DNA of 64,000 nucleotides from Caldilineaceae bacterium (lineage in GTDB: Bacteria; Chloroflexota; Anaerolineae; Caldilineales; Caldilineaceae). Location of the stretch: assembly GCA_020634815.1 (NCBI GenBank), contig JACKBA010000006.1, positions 112,438 through 176,437 on the forward strand. Direction: 5' to 3'. A model generated the notes under the pieces. The model was given only the letters and a program-made list of their open reading frames with translations. It was not told where the DNA came from and searched no databases. Position numbers and translations under genes: made by a program. Shown here piece after piece: positions 1 through 11,285 of the stretch; the stretch's first letter is position 1, and each line of letters starts with the position of its first letter.

Positions 1-339
1 GCCGTGGCGACGTCGTCGCTGCGCAGCAACCAGGTGCTGGCCTTTGACCGCTTCGACCTGCACGATTGCTTCGACGCCGTGGTCACCGCCGAGGACGTCG
101 CGCGTACCAAGCCCGACCCCGAACCCTATCGCCGCGCGGCGGAGCGGCTTGGGATTCCGGCCGCCGCCTGCGTCGTCATCGAGGACTCGGTCAACGGCAT
201 CCTTGCTGGCAAGGGCGCCGGCTGCCGCGTGATCGGAATCACTACCACCTACCCCGCCGCGACATTAGCCGCCGCCGGCGCCGATGCCGTCTGCACCACC
301 TTCGACGAAATCCGGGCGATCCTGCTTCCCGACCGCTAA
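1..339 (+). CDS. HAD-superfamily phosphatase, beta-phosphoglucomutase-like (C-terminal part)
   Basis: The gene is cut by the left edge of the window, so the N-terminal DxD nucleophile motif and most of the cap domain are missing. What remains has the later HAD motifs in order: a Ser/Thr-rich motif II (ATSS) at the very start, the motif III lysine in TKPDPEPY, and motif IV in VVIEDSVNGILAG. This spacing is typical of subfamily IA sugar-phosphate phosphatases and phosphomutases such as beta-phosphoglucomutase or 2-deoxyglucose-6-phosphatase. It is expected to be a cytosolic Mg-dependent enzyme. The substrate cannot be told from this fragment. The family call is firm; the choice between mutase and phosphatase is open. 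Confidence 0.85.
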   Translation, partial: AVATSSLRSNQVLAFDRFDLHDCFDAVVTAEDVARTKPDPEPYRRAAERLGIPAAACVVIEDSVNGILAGKGAGCRVIGITTTYPAATLAAAGADAVCTTFDEIRAILLPDR

Positions 340-643
340 CCCGCCGGCCAATCTCCAATCTCCTAATCTCCAATCTCCCACTCTCTCCCCCAACCAATCC
401 CCCCTCCCGCGGAACGCCCACCCCCCGGCCGGCGTTATCAGCGTGAACCGGCGCGCACCCGCCGCCGGCTCGGCTGATGCACCGCTGTCCCGGCCTGCGC
501 TTCTACCGCGCCGCCGCCCGTTTTCGCCCGCACGGACCGGCAGCCACGCACCAGCACCGCACCGAGGATTCACCGGCGCGGGCGGCTGCATTCCACACCG
601 GCGCCGGCGCCAGGACGAACACGACACAGGGACAGGTGGCCAG
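340..643. other. 304-base intergenic region without a gene
   Basis: It separates the HAD gene from the penicillin-binding protein gene. It contains a C/T-rich tract with heptamer repeats (348-379) followed by CT-rich low-complexity sequence to about 415. The reading frame of the downstream gene stays open back to base 284, but the implied protein there is low-complexity Pro/Ser/Arg sequence, so it is treated as non-coding. I see no convincing promoter hexamers. Confidence 0.6.
348..379. repeat. STRR-like heptamer repeat (CCAATCT)n
   Basis: Four near-tandem copies of CCAATCT, one of them 8 bases long, lie just after the HAD stop codon. The same heptamer, or its complement AGATTGG, recurs at 42544-42592 inside glyQS and at 50404-50480 between two genes, so it is a dispersed repeat family in this genome. 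Confidence 0.7.
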
Positions 644-3712
<3,069 letters not shown>

Positions 3713-3725
3713 CAAGGACGGAATG

Positions 3726-3840
3726 GGTCAATGGTCAATGGTCAACGGTCAATGACCAATGGCTGGCGGGCAACGAAATGCCGCCCCTCACTCCTGTTCC
3801 ATTGACAATTGACCGTTGACCATTGACCGTTAACAATTGG
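3726..3840. repeat. Long palindrome built of GGTCAAT heptamers
   Basis: The left arm (3726-3762) consists of tandem GGTCAAT/GGTCAAC heptamers. The right arm (3799-3840) is the same motif inverted, and about 36 bases separate them. It lies directly after the PBP stop, so it can fold into a long hairpin and may end transcription or protect the 3' end. No T-tract follows, so it is listed as a repeat and not as a terminator. The organisation resembles that at 50404-50480 and 63341-63469. Confidence 0.8.
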
Positions 3841-3857
3841 CTCACCTCTTCTTCATA

Positions 3858-3888
3858 TTGCGGTGACTTATCCTGGATGCGCTATACT
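3858..3888 (+). promoter_or_regulatory. Promoter of the 3897 gene; predicts a leaderless mRNA
   Basis: A TTGCGG -35-like hexamer (3858-3863) and TATACT -10 (3883-3888) are separated by 19 bases. The ATG follows the -10 after only 8 bases, so transcription should start at or next to the start codon. There is no Shine-Dalgarno sequence. Confidence 0.6.
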
Positions 3889-3896
3889 CGAGGACT

Positions 3897-5237
3897 ATGA
3901 AGAGCAATACGGTGCGGACTCGTGCGCTGTTGATCATACTAGGTGTGGTCGTGCTCGCGCTGGCCATCGGCGGGGAGCGGGCGCAGCGCGCATTGGCCGG
4001 GCTCGAGACGCCGGACGCCGCCTTTCAGTCCCCCTTCGACACGCCGACGCTCTTCCCGACGGCGACGCCCTTCTTCTTCACGCCCTTCCCGCCTGGACCG
4101 CCCGTGACTTCGCCGACGCCGACGCTGGATTTCAGCGTGGTCAACAAGATCACCAATCCGCAGGATGGCGATGCGGTGGCGGGTTTCGCCATCATTGAGG
4201 GCAGCACCATCATCGACGACTTCGTGCGTTATGACGTGCACTACGCGGTGACCGGCTCCGAGAACTGGCAGTGGCTGGCGACGAGTCGCAACGCTGTGCG
4301 CAATGGCGTGGTGCATGTGCTCAACACCTACCAGTTGCCCGACGGTCGCTATGACCTGCGCGTGCGCGCCATCGCGCGCGATGGCGACTACACGGAGGCA
4401 ATCGTGCGCCGGCTGGAGGTTCGCAACGCCATGCCGCCCACGGTCACGCCGGTCGTGGATGCCTTCGGCACCCTGCAACCCGCTTCGCCGCTGCTCATCT
4501 TCCCGACGCCGTCGCCCACCGTCACGCCGACGCCCCGTTTCCGCAGCTACGTGCCGAACTCGCAGGGTATCTTCGAACCGCAGAGCGGCGATGTCATCCG
4601 CGGCCAGGTGCCGGTGGTCGGCACGGTCAACGGCAAGACGGCGCTGAATCCGTTTGACCGGTACGAGCTATACATCACCCCTAGCGGGCTGGAGGAGTGG
4701 AGCTGGCTCTACACGAGCAGCGAGCAGTTCTGGCAGTCGCAGATCTACACGCTCGACACGACCCAACTGGCCGACGGCTTCTACGATCTGCGCCTGCGCA
4801 TCGTTTACCGTGACAGCAATTACGACGAATACTATGTGACACGGCTACGCGTGGATAACGCCCGCCAGGCGGCGGCCATCCATCCAACCGCCACGCGTAC
4901 TGCGGCCAAGACGCCGGGCCTCTACTTCCCGTTCGACGATATCCGCGTCACCGGCGTGGTCGATTTTGTGGGCACGACCGCCGTACCGAAGCTGCTACGC
5001 TGGGAGATCTACTGGTCGCCGGCCGGCGCGGGGGAGTGGAAGTTCCTCTTCAGCGACACCAAGCCGGTCGTCAACGGCTATCTCGCCCGCCTGGACCTGG
5101 GGTTGCTGCCGGAGGGTGCGTATGATTTCCGTCTGCGAATTGTCCGACAAGACTATACCTATTCGGACTACTATGTTCAGAACGTCGTGGCGATTCCGCC
5201 TACGCCCACGCCTGTCCCGGTTCCGCCGTTTCCCTAA
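3897..5237 (+). CDS. Secreted/anchored protein with three tandem homologous beta domains
   Basis: A 446-residue exported protein of unknown function. Residues 8-25 form a hydrophobic signal or anchor segment. Pro/Thr-rich linkers with FPTATP-type motifs separate three related domains at about 80-179, 221-321 and 341-435. Each repeats the same pattern: xxxDxVxGxxxxxG, then xxRxxxxY, then WxWL or WKFL, then LPDGxYDLRxR, then a DxxYxxYYV tail. The W-strand and the D-G-x-Y-D turn suggest an Ig/fibronectin-like fold that adheres to other surface proteins or to polysaccharide. It follows the PBP gene but has its own promoter. No catalytic motif is visible. Domain duplication is seen directly; the role is inferred only from location. 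Confidence 0.75.
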   Translation: MKSNTVRTRALLIILGVVVLALAIGGERAQRALAGLETPDAAFQSPFDTPTLFPTATPFFFTPFPPGPPVTSPTPTLDFSVVNKITNPQDGDAVAGFAIIEGSTIIDDFVRYDVHYAVTGSENWQWLATSRNAVRNGVVHVLNTYQLPDGRYDLRVRAIARDGDYTEAIVRRLEVRNAMPPTVTPVVDAFGTLQPASPLLIFPTPSPTVTPTPRFRSYVPNSQGIFEPQSGDVIRGQVPVVGTVNGKTALNPFDRYELYITPSGLEEWSWLYTSSEQFWQSQIYTLDTTQLADGFYDLRLRIVYRDSNYDEYYVTRLRVDNARQAAAIHPTATRTAAKTPGLYFPFDDIRVTGVVDFVGTTAVPKLLRWEIYWSPAGAGEWKFLFSDTKPVVNGYLARLDLGLLPEGAYDFRLRIVRQDYTYSDYYVQNVVAIPPTPTPVPVPPFP

Positions 5238-5362
5238 AGTGTAGCGCCGGGAGAGCGGGCTGTGGCACCCCGCGGCGTTTGTAGACAGTTCGTATGCTCG
5301 AGGCAATCGAGATGGAAAGGCGGCTTACGCGGGATTTTGAACAGGTGACATCGGAGAAACTT

Positions 5363-5391
5363 TTGGCAGGTCAGACAGGCAGATGTATAAT
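5363..5391 (+). promoter_or_regulatory. Strong sigma-70-type promoter of the LysM-FAS1 gene
   Basis: TTGGCA (5363-5368), a 17-base spacer and a perfect TATAAT (5386-5391). The predicted start near 5398 gives a 5' leader of about 190 bases before the ATG at 5586, much longer than most leaders in this window. Confidence 0.8.
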
Positions 5392-5418
5392 GTACCAATT
5401 GCGCTGAAGGTGTGCAGC

Positions 5419-5489
5419 CCGTCAAGTTGACGGATCCTGCCGGCTGGCGCAAGCGTATATGCGGTGAGCGGCCACATGGGTTCGCTCAC
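5419..5489 (+). promoter_or_regulatory. Two palindromes in the 5' leader of the LysM-FAS1 gene
   Basis: CCGTCAA-G-TTGACGG (5419-5433) is a perfect 7-base dyad about 20 bases into the transcript and looks like an operator. GTGAGCG (5464-5470) pairs with CGCTCAC (5483-5489) to form a second hairpin. Either a repressor site or an mRNA-stability structure would fit. I do not recognise a known riboswitch. Confidence 0.45.
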
Positions 5490-5585
5490 GTGCGATGGAA
5501 CACGTTTTTTCGTTGCGGTGGTCCTGTTTACAAACAGCAACACAACGTCGCAACCCTGTATATTTCGGTCATGTGGAGGTTATCT

Positions 5586-7553
5586 ATGACCCAAACAAAA
5601 TGGCACCGATTTTTGACCGGCGCGCTCGTCGCAGCGCTGCTCCTTACCACCTTTGCCCCGGTCGCAATGGCCGCCGAGCAGGCGCAGCCTGCCGCTCAGG
5701 TCAGTGCATCAGAGGTCAAGGGCACCATCACCGGCGGCCAGTTCGCCAAGATCTGGCTGGGCCTGACACCGGAGAACCCGGGTACGGTCACGCTCACGGC
5801 GGTGTGGGACCGCGCCAATCCGGAAGAGAATGGCGTCGGCTTCTACGTGCTGAACGAGAACAACTTGTCGGCGGTACTTGCCGGCCAGCGGATTCAGGAC
5901 AACAACATTGCGTCCGGTAGCACCAACTTCTTCCTGAACGGCCCGGACAACCAGCAGGGCGCTTCGTTCCGCGCGACCGGTCCGGCCTACACCGTTGTCG
6001 TCTACAACGACTCGGCGTCGGACGCCAACTTCACGCTGACCGCCAGCAACGCCGTCATCACCGATGACAGCGGGCAGGTGACTTCCGAAGGCGCGATGAT
6101 GGAGGACGAAGAGGCGACCCCGGAAGCCACGGAAGCTGCCGAAGAAGCACCGGCTGCCGATGCAACGGTTGCCGCTACGGCTGAGGCCACCGAGGCCGCT
6201 GCCGAAGCGACTGCCACGCCGGCCGCCGCGACGACGGTTGTCGCCGCCGGCCCGTACCGCGGCGAGAGCGTCGAAGGCGAGCTTGCCGAGCAGTATGCAC
6301 AGCACTTCCTGGGTCTCGAGCCGTCGCAGCGCGATGGGGAAATCACCCTGCGCCTGACTTTCGACCCGCGTGACAACCAGGAACTGGCGCGCCGCCTGAG
6401 CTTCTGGGTCCTGGACGACCAGGGCTTCAAGCGCTACCAGGCTGGTGAAAACGCCGGCGATGTGGCCGTGGCTGCGGGCAACCGCGTCAGCGCCCCGGGC
6501 GAAGAGAACGTGCGCTCGGCCAGCTTCACTTCCTCCGGCTTTGGCCCGTACACGGTCATCGTCTACAACAACTCGCGCGTTCCGGCCACCTACGAACTGG
6601 GTGTGACCGGCGGCCTGTTGGTCGATGACTCGATGCAGACCATCACCGCCAAGGAATCGACGACGGGCACCGTCTCCGTAGCCGCCACGACGGCCACGAC
6701 CGGCACCACTGCGGCTGCCACGACGACGACTACCACGACGACGACCGAATCGACCGGCGTTGCCGGCGAGCCCGGTGGCACCTATACCGTACAGTCCGGC
6801 GATACGCTGGCGATCATTGCCCGCGACATCTACGGCGACTTCCGCCTGTACGAGCAGCTCTGCGCCTACAACAACATCGCCGACTGCAACGTCATCGAGG
6901 TCGGCCAGGTCATCAACCTGCCCACCGCCGAGGAGATCGGCGCCGAGGCGACCACGCCGGCCGCCGCGGCTACGCCCGCAGCGACCGCTGAGGCCACACC
7001 GGCTGCCACCGCTACGGTGACGGCAACGGCTGCGACGACCGCCACCACGGCCGTGACCTCGACGGGCAGCGTCACGTCGACCGGCACGACCACGTCGACC
7101 GCGCGCACCACCACGGGTGGCAGCAGCACGACGTCGGCTGCCGGCACCATCGCCGAAGTCGCCGCCAGCAACCCGAACTTCTCGATTCTGGCCTCCGCGC
7201 TGGAAGCGACGGGTCTGGATGCCACGCTGGGCAGCGGCGAGTACACGGTCTTTGCGCCGACCGATGCTGCCTTCAACGAACTGCTGGCGACGACAGGTCT
7301 TACCGCCGACCAACTGTTGCAGGCCAAGGAACTCACGCAGATCCTGCAATACCACGTCGTGAGCGGCCAGGTCGAATCCGGTGACATCACCAACGGCCAG
7401 CGTGCCACGACCGTGCAGGGCCAGCCGGTGACCTTCGAGGTCAAGGACGGCAGTGTCTACGTCAATGGCGCCAAGGTGACCATTGCCGACATTCCGGCCA
7501 GCAATGGCGTCATCCACGCCATCAGTGCTGTGATTCTGCCGCCGGCCCAGTAA
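5586..7553 (+). CDS. Secreted multidomain protein: two beta domains, LysM, FAS1 (fasciclin)
   Basis: A 655-residue secreted wall-associated protein. ATG 5586 is chosen because GGAGG sits at 5575-5579 and a clean signal peptide follows (about 1-29, ending AMAA). Two homologous beta-sandwich-like regions (about 38-165 and 218-345) share the pattern of GFYVLN/SFWVLD strands and a YTVVVYN/YTVIVYN strand. They are joined by Ala/Glu/Thr-rich linkers. A LysM peptidoglycan-binding domain follows (about 397-447, starting YTVQSGDTL), then a long Ala/Thr linker. A FAS1 adhesion domain closes the protein (518-655, with the FAPTDAAFNELL and HVVSGQ motifs). The likely role is cell-surface adhesion or sheath/matrix assembly. 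The strong promoter and following terminator indicate a highly expressed monocistronic gene. Confidence 0.88.
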   Translation: MTQTKWHRFLTGALVAALLLTTFAPVAMAAEQAQPAAQVSASEVKGTITGGQFAKIWLGLTPENPGTVTLTAVWDRANPEENGVGFYVLNENNLSAVLAGQRIQDNNIASGSTNFFLNGPDNQQGASFRATGPAYTVVVYNDSASDANFTLTASNAVITDDSGQVTSEGAMMEDEEATPEATEAAEEAPAADATVAATAEATEAAAEATATPAAATTVVAAGPYRGESVEGELAEQYAQHFLGLEPSQRDGEITLRLTFDPRDNQELARRLSFWVLDDQGFKRYQAGENAGDVAVAAGNRVSAPGEENVRSASFTSSGFGPYTVIVYNNSRVPATYELGVTGGLLVDDSMQTITAKESTTGTVSVAATTATTGTTAAATTTTTTTTTESTGVAGEPGGTYTVQSGDTLAIIARDIYGDFRLYEQLCAYNNIADCNVIEVGQVINLPTAEEIGAEATTPAAAATPAATAEATPAATATVTATAATTATTAVTSTGSVTSTGTTTSTARTTTGGSSTTSAAGTIAEVAASNPNFSILASALEATGLDATLGSGEYTVFAPTDAAFNELLATTGLTADQLLQAKELTQILQYHVVSGQVESGDITNGQRATTVQGQPVTFEVKDGSVYVNGAKVTIADIPASNGVIHAISAVILPPAQ

Positions 7554-7669
7554 GCTGAGGGTTTTGGCCCTTCACGGGCACGAGCGCATGGCGCCACAAG
7601 GGCGTGGCCGTCACAAGCGCCCGATCGTAGGTTGCCCCAGCCAGATCGGAGATATAGGGAGTACAGAGT

Positions 7670-7700
7670 GGGGTCGAGCATTCGCTCGGCCCCATTTTCT
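7670..7700 (+). terminator. Rho-independent terminator of the LysM-FAS1 gene
   Basis: A 10-base stem (GGGGTCGAGC/GCTCGGCCCC, one wobble pair) with an ATTC tetraloop at 7680-7683, followed by ATTTTCTT. It lies about 115 bases after the stop codon. Confidence 0.85.
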
Positions 7701-7769
7701 TGCCCGCTTGCTCTAGCGTGCGTGGCTGTGCCGCCGGCGCGTTTCTGCGCTTCTCCCGCCTTTTGTCGG

Positions 7770-7798
7770 TTGGGACAGCCGCACATATGTGCTATCAT
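7770..7798 (+). promoter_or_regulatory. Promoter of the DinG-like helicase gene; predicts a leaderless mRNA
   Basis: TTGGGA (7770-7775), a 17-base spacer and TATCAT (7793-7798). The ATG at 7806 is only 7 bases downstream of the -10, with no Shine-Dalgarno sequence. Confidence 0.55.
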
Positions 7799-7805
7799 TT
7801 TCACC

Positions 7806-10331
7806 ATGCCCAGGAAACGCCCTGCACCGGAAACTTCCTTCACCGAGGATGACATCGTCTACGTGCCGCTCGATGATCCCCCGGCCTTCTCCGCGGAGGC
7901 CGACGAGGATGCGTGGCCGGCTGAAGCGCACCGTTCGGCGCCGGAAAAGCCGGAAATGATCGCTCTCTCCGCCACCGACCTGGCCGAGTTTTTCGGCGCG
8001 GGTGGTCCGCTGGCGAAGGCGCTGGACGGGTACGAGCTGCGCCAGAGCCAGCTCGAGATGGCCGAAGCGGTCAAGCGCGCGTTGTTGGAACACCATCATG
8101 CGCTCATCGAGGCGCCCACTGGCACGGGCAAGTCGATCGCATACCTGGTGCCGGCCATCCTCAGCGGGCAGACGGTCGTCGTCTCCACGGCCAACAAGGC
8201 GCTGCAGAGCCAGCTCTTCAACAAGGAGATTCCCTTCCTGCGCAAGGTGCTGGGCAAGCCGATCCCGACGGTCGTGGTCAAGGGGCGCTCCAACTACATC
8301 TGCACGCTGAAGGTGGAGAAAGAAGGCAAGGAGCAGCAGTACATCGCGCTCTACGACCAGGCCGACACCCAATTCAACGCAGTCAGCGACTGGCTGGGCG
8401 AGACCGCCACCGGTGACGTCGACGAACTGCCCTTCATGCTCGGGTCGGATCTGCGGCCGCGCCTGGTGAGCTTCCCCGACGACTGCCTGCACACCGACTG
8501 TCGCTATTACGATGACGAGTGCTGGGTCAACCAGATGCGTGACCAGGCGGCACAGGCTCAGGTGATCATCACCAACCACCACCTGCTGCTCAACGCGCTC
8601 GAACTGGGCTTTGCCGGCGAGCGGCTCGTCCCGCCGGCGCCGATCTACATCATCGACGAGGCGCACCACGTGGAGCAGATCGCCACATCCGTCTTCGAGG
8701 TTGCCGTCACCGACTACACGGTGGAGCAACTGCTGACGCGCGGTCTCTTCCGCGAGCATCTGGCCGACGACGAAATCGACGAGTTGCGCTATCTCAACAC
8801 GCTGGCGTTCCAGGCGATTGCCAACAGCAGCAATGAGAACGCCTTCCAGGTCGAGGGCGACATAGAGGAGATTCTGCGGCTGAGCGGCGCGCTGGGCAAG
8901 CTGGGCGAGCGGATGAAGAGCAACAACCCCTACCGCGCGGCCGTTGAACAGGCGGCGCAGCAGGGCGTCCGGCCCGATGACGATACGGCCGAGCGCAACC
9001 GCTACTACGAACTGGCCATCACGTCACTCAACAGCACGGCCACCAAACTCCAGGCCATCGGCAGCAGCCGCAAGGACGATTCGTTCGTGCGCTATGCTGT
9101 GCGCGTCTTCGACCGCCGCTACGTCAGCCTCGAGGTTCATGCCGCGCCCATCAACCCGGCCGAACTGCTGACCGCCTGCCTCTTCCACCCAGAGAACGAC
9201 CAGGGCGATCCGGTCGACCGGACCGTCATCTGCACGAGTGCGACGCTGGCGACGAACGGTCACTTTCACCACTACAGGGCGCGCTGCGGCATCAAGAGCG
9301 CCGGCGAGGAAATCGTGCTGCCGGCAGTCTTCGACTACCCGCGCCAGGCCGTGCTCTACCAGCCGCCGCTACCCGCCTACAACTATCGCAACGCCGACGC
9401 CTTCTACGATGCCGTGGCCGGTGAAATTGAGCGGCTGCTGGAAGTGAGCCGCGGGCGCACGCTCTGCCTTTTCACCAACTGGAGCGGCTTGCAGCAGGTC
9501 AACGATCGCCTGCAAAGCGGCATCCGTGGCGTCGTCTGGCCCGTGCGCGCCCAGGGCGACGCGCCACGCGATGCGCTGCTGGGCTGGTTCCGCGAGACGC
9601 CCTACAGCGTCCTCCTGGCGACACGCTCGTTCTGGGAGGGCGTCGACATCCCCGGCGAAGGGCTGAGCCTGGTGATCATGGACAAGATGCCTTTCCCCAC
9701 GCCCGGCGACCCGCTACACGGCGCGCGCATGCGGGCCATCGACGCCGAGGGGCGCTCAAGTTTCGAGGAGTACATGGTGCCGCTGATGACGCTGGCGCTC
9801 AAGCAGGGCTTTGGCCGGCTCATCCGCCGCAGCGACGACAGCGGCGTGGTCGCCATCCTCGACGAGCGACTGAGCAGCAAAGGCTACGGCCGCCGCGCCC
9901 GCCAAGATCTGCCGCCGGCCTTCTTCACGCGCGACTTCAAGTCGGTCCATCACTTCTTCCGCAGCGCGATTGACGGACAGGCCGAGTTTGCGCTCAACGT
10001 TTGGGACGGCGCGCGCGACACGCCCGGCCAGTGGCGCTGGCAGCTCGTGCGCCTGCAAGATGGTCGCGCCGACTCCGGTTCCGGCCGCGTCGAGGCAGAG
10101 GCCGAAGCCACGCACACGGAGATCCACGCCGCGCTGGCCGGGCTGAGCGACTTGCAGGGGCGCATCGAGCGCGCCGGGCACTCACCGGCACGCTTTGCCG
10201 TCGAATTGCGCTGTAGCCCCGCCACGGCTGATCTGCTGGCCGCCGGCATTCCGCACACCGAACTGGCGCAGCGCTGGGCGGCCGGCACCGGCGTCTGGCA
10301 GGCCGTCCTCCCGCGCGCCGTGCCGCGCTGA
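7806..10331 (+). CDS. DinG/XPD-family ATP-dependent DNA helicase (Fe-S)
   Basis: An 841-residue superfamily 2 5'-3' helicase expected to resolve R-loops, G4 or recombination structures. Walker A is EAPTGTGKS (102-110) and the DEAH box is at 284-287. Four cysteines (166, 227, 232, 239) between motifs Ia and II match the 4Fe-4S ligands of XPD/DinG enzymes. The C-terminal helicase motifs appear as SFWEGVDIPGEGL and QGFGRLIRR. No N-terminal exonuclease domain is present, unlike some Firmicutes DinG proteins. The first about 50 residues are an acidic, Pro-rich extension. ATG 7806 is supported by the -10 box just upstream. The permease gene 10337 follows after 5 bases and may be co-transcribed, though no functional link is apparent. 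Confidence 0.92.
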   Translation: MPRKRPAPETSFTEDDIVYVPLDDPPAFSAEADEDAWPAEAHRSAPEKPEMIALSATDLAEFFGAGGPLAKALDGYELRQSQLEMAEAVKRALLEHHHALIEAPTGTGKSIAYLVPAILSGQTVVVSTANKALQSQLFNKEIPFLRKVLGKPIPTVVVKGRSNYICTLKVEKEGKEQQYIALYDQADTQFNAVSDWLGETATGDVDELPFMLGSDLRPRLVSFPDDCLHTDCRYYDDECWVNQMRDQAAQAQVIITNHHLLLNALELGFAGERLVPPAPIYIIDEAHHVEQIATSVFEVAVTDYTVEQLLTRGLFREHLADDEIDELRYLNTLAFQAIANSSNENAFQVEGDIEEILRLSGALGKLGERMKSNNPYRAAVEQAAQQGVRPDDDTAERNRYYELAITSLNSTATKLQAIGSSRKDDSFVRYAVRVFDRRYVSLEVHAAPINPAELLTACLFHPENDQGDPVDRTVICTSATLATNGHFHHYRARCGIKSAGEEIVLPAVFDYPRQAVLYQPPLPAYNYRNADAFYDAVAGEIERLLEVSRGRTLCLFTNWSGLQQVNDRLQSGIRGVVWPVRAQGDAPRDALLGWFRETPYSVLLATRSFWEGVDIPGEGLSLVIMDKMPFPTPGDPLHGARMRAIDAEGRSSFEEYMVPLMTLALKQGFGRLIRRSDDSGVVAILDERLSSKGYGRRARQDLPPAFFTRDFKSVHHFFRSAIDGQAEFALNVWDGARDTPGQWRWQLVRLQDGRADSGSGRVEAEAEATHTEIHAALAGLSDLQGRIERAGHSPARFAVELRCSPATADLLAAGIPHTELAQRWAAGTGVWQAVLPRAVPR

Positions 10332-10336
10332 CTCGT

Positions 10337-11278
10337 ATGCGTCGTTCCGCACTCCTGCGCCTGCTGCTGCTCGTCGCGGTCCTGGCTGGCGCCAACTTCG
10401 GCGGCTTTGCCTACGCCTACCTGGCCCGTTCCACCGCCGGCAACCCCTTCTTTGGCAACCAGGCCGACGCTGGTGGCCTTTTCCCGGCCTACGCTGCCTA
10501 CGTTCGCCAGATCAGCACAGCCAGCCTGACTGATGTGGCGGTCTACGGCGACGACTTCGGCCGCGTGCTGCTCGAAGCGACGCTGGCGAGCCTGGGCCTG
10601 CTGTTGGCGTCGCTGGCCGTCAGTATCGTCGTCGGCATCACCATCGGTCTGCTGGGCGTGCGCGTGCGGCCGCCGGGCGTGCGCGGCTGGCTCACGGCGG
10701 TGACCACGGTCGGCCTGTCCACGCCGAGCTTCTTCTTTGGCCGGCTGGTCGTCGCCCTTTTTCTGCTCATGATCATCAACGTGCCCGGCGCGTCCATGCC
10801 GCTGCCCATCCAGGGCTTCGGGTGGGATGTGCATCTCGTCCTGCCGGTCATTGCCCTCTCGCTGCGTCCCACCGCGCAGATCGGACAGATCATGGCCGGG
10901 CTGCTGGCCGGGGAACTGGGCCGCCAGTATGTGACGGCCGCGCGCGGCAAGGGGCTGGCCGAAGCGCGCGTCGTGCGCCACCACGCGCTGCGCAACGTGT
11001 GGGCGCCGGTCTTCCAGGCTATGGCCGGCACCGTGCGGCTGATGGTCGGCGAACTGGTCGTCGTCGAGTGGCTCTTTGCCTGGCCTGGCCTGGGCTACCT
11101 GCTGGCGGCGACGCTCATCCCGGCCGAGTTTGCCTCGGCGTCGGTGGAGTCGCGCTTTCTCGACCCGCCGCTGGTGGCGTCGATCCTGACCATTTTCGCC
11201 GTCGTCTTCGTGCTCACCGACCTGCTGGCCGGCCAGGCTGCAGCGATGGCCGACCCGCGCCAGCGGCAGGTGGGGTGA
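10337..11278 (+). CDS. ABC transporter permease, DppB/OppB type
   Basis: A 313-residue integral membrane protein of the peptide/nickel permease family (BPD_transp_1). An N-terminal membrane segment is followed by an extracytoplasmic region and about five further membrane segments. The cytoplasmic EAA-like loop that contacts the ATPase is visible as ARGKGLAEARVVRHHALRN. It is followed after 7 bases by its partner permease. No substrate-binding protein or ATPase gene lies in this window, so the substrate is unknown and the ATPase must be encoded elsewhere. The family is clear; peptide transport is only the family default. Confidence 0.88.
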   Translation: MRRSALLRLLLLVAVLAGANFGGFAYAYLARSTAGNPFFGNQADAGGLFPAYAAYVRQISTASLTDVAVYGDDFGRVLLEATLASLGLLLASLAVSIVVGITIGLLGVRVRPPGVRGWLTAVTTVGLSTPSFFFGRLVVALFLLMIINVPGASMPLPIQGFGWDVHLVLPVIALSLRPTAQIGQIMAGLLAGELGRQYVTAARGKGLAEARVVRHHALRNVWAPVFQAMAGTVRLMVGELVVVEWLFAWPGLGYLLAATLIPAEFASASVESRFLDPPLVASILTIFAVVFVLTDLLAGQAAAMADPRQRQVG

Positions 11279-11285
11279 CGTCAAC

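Noticed and set aside
5709..7517. 602-codon open frame on the minus strand, opposite the LysM-FAS1 gene
   Set aside because: It lies entirely antisense to a clear gene. Its product is Gly/Arg-rich low-complexity sequence without motifs or a ribosome site, a common artefact of GC-rich DNA.
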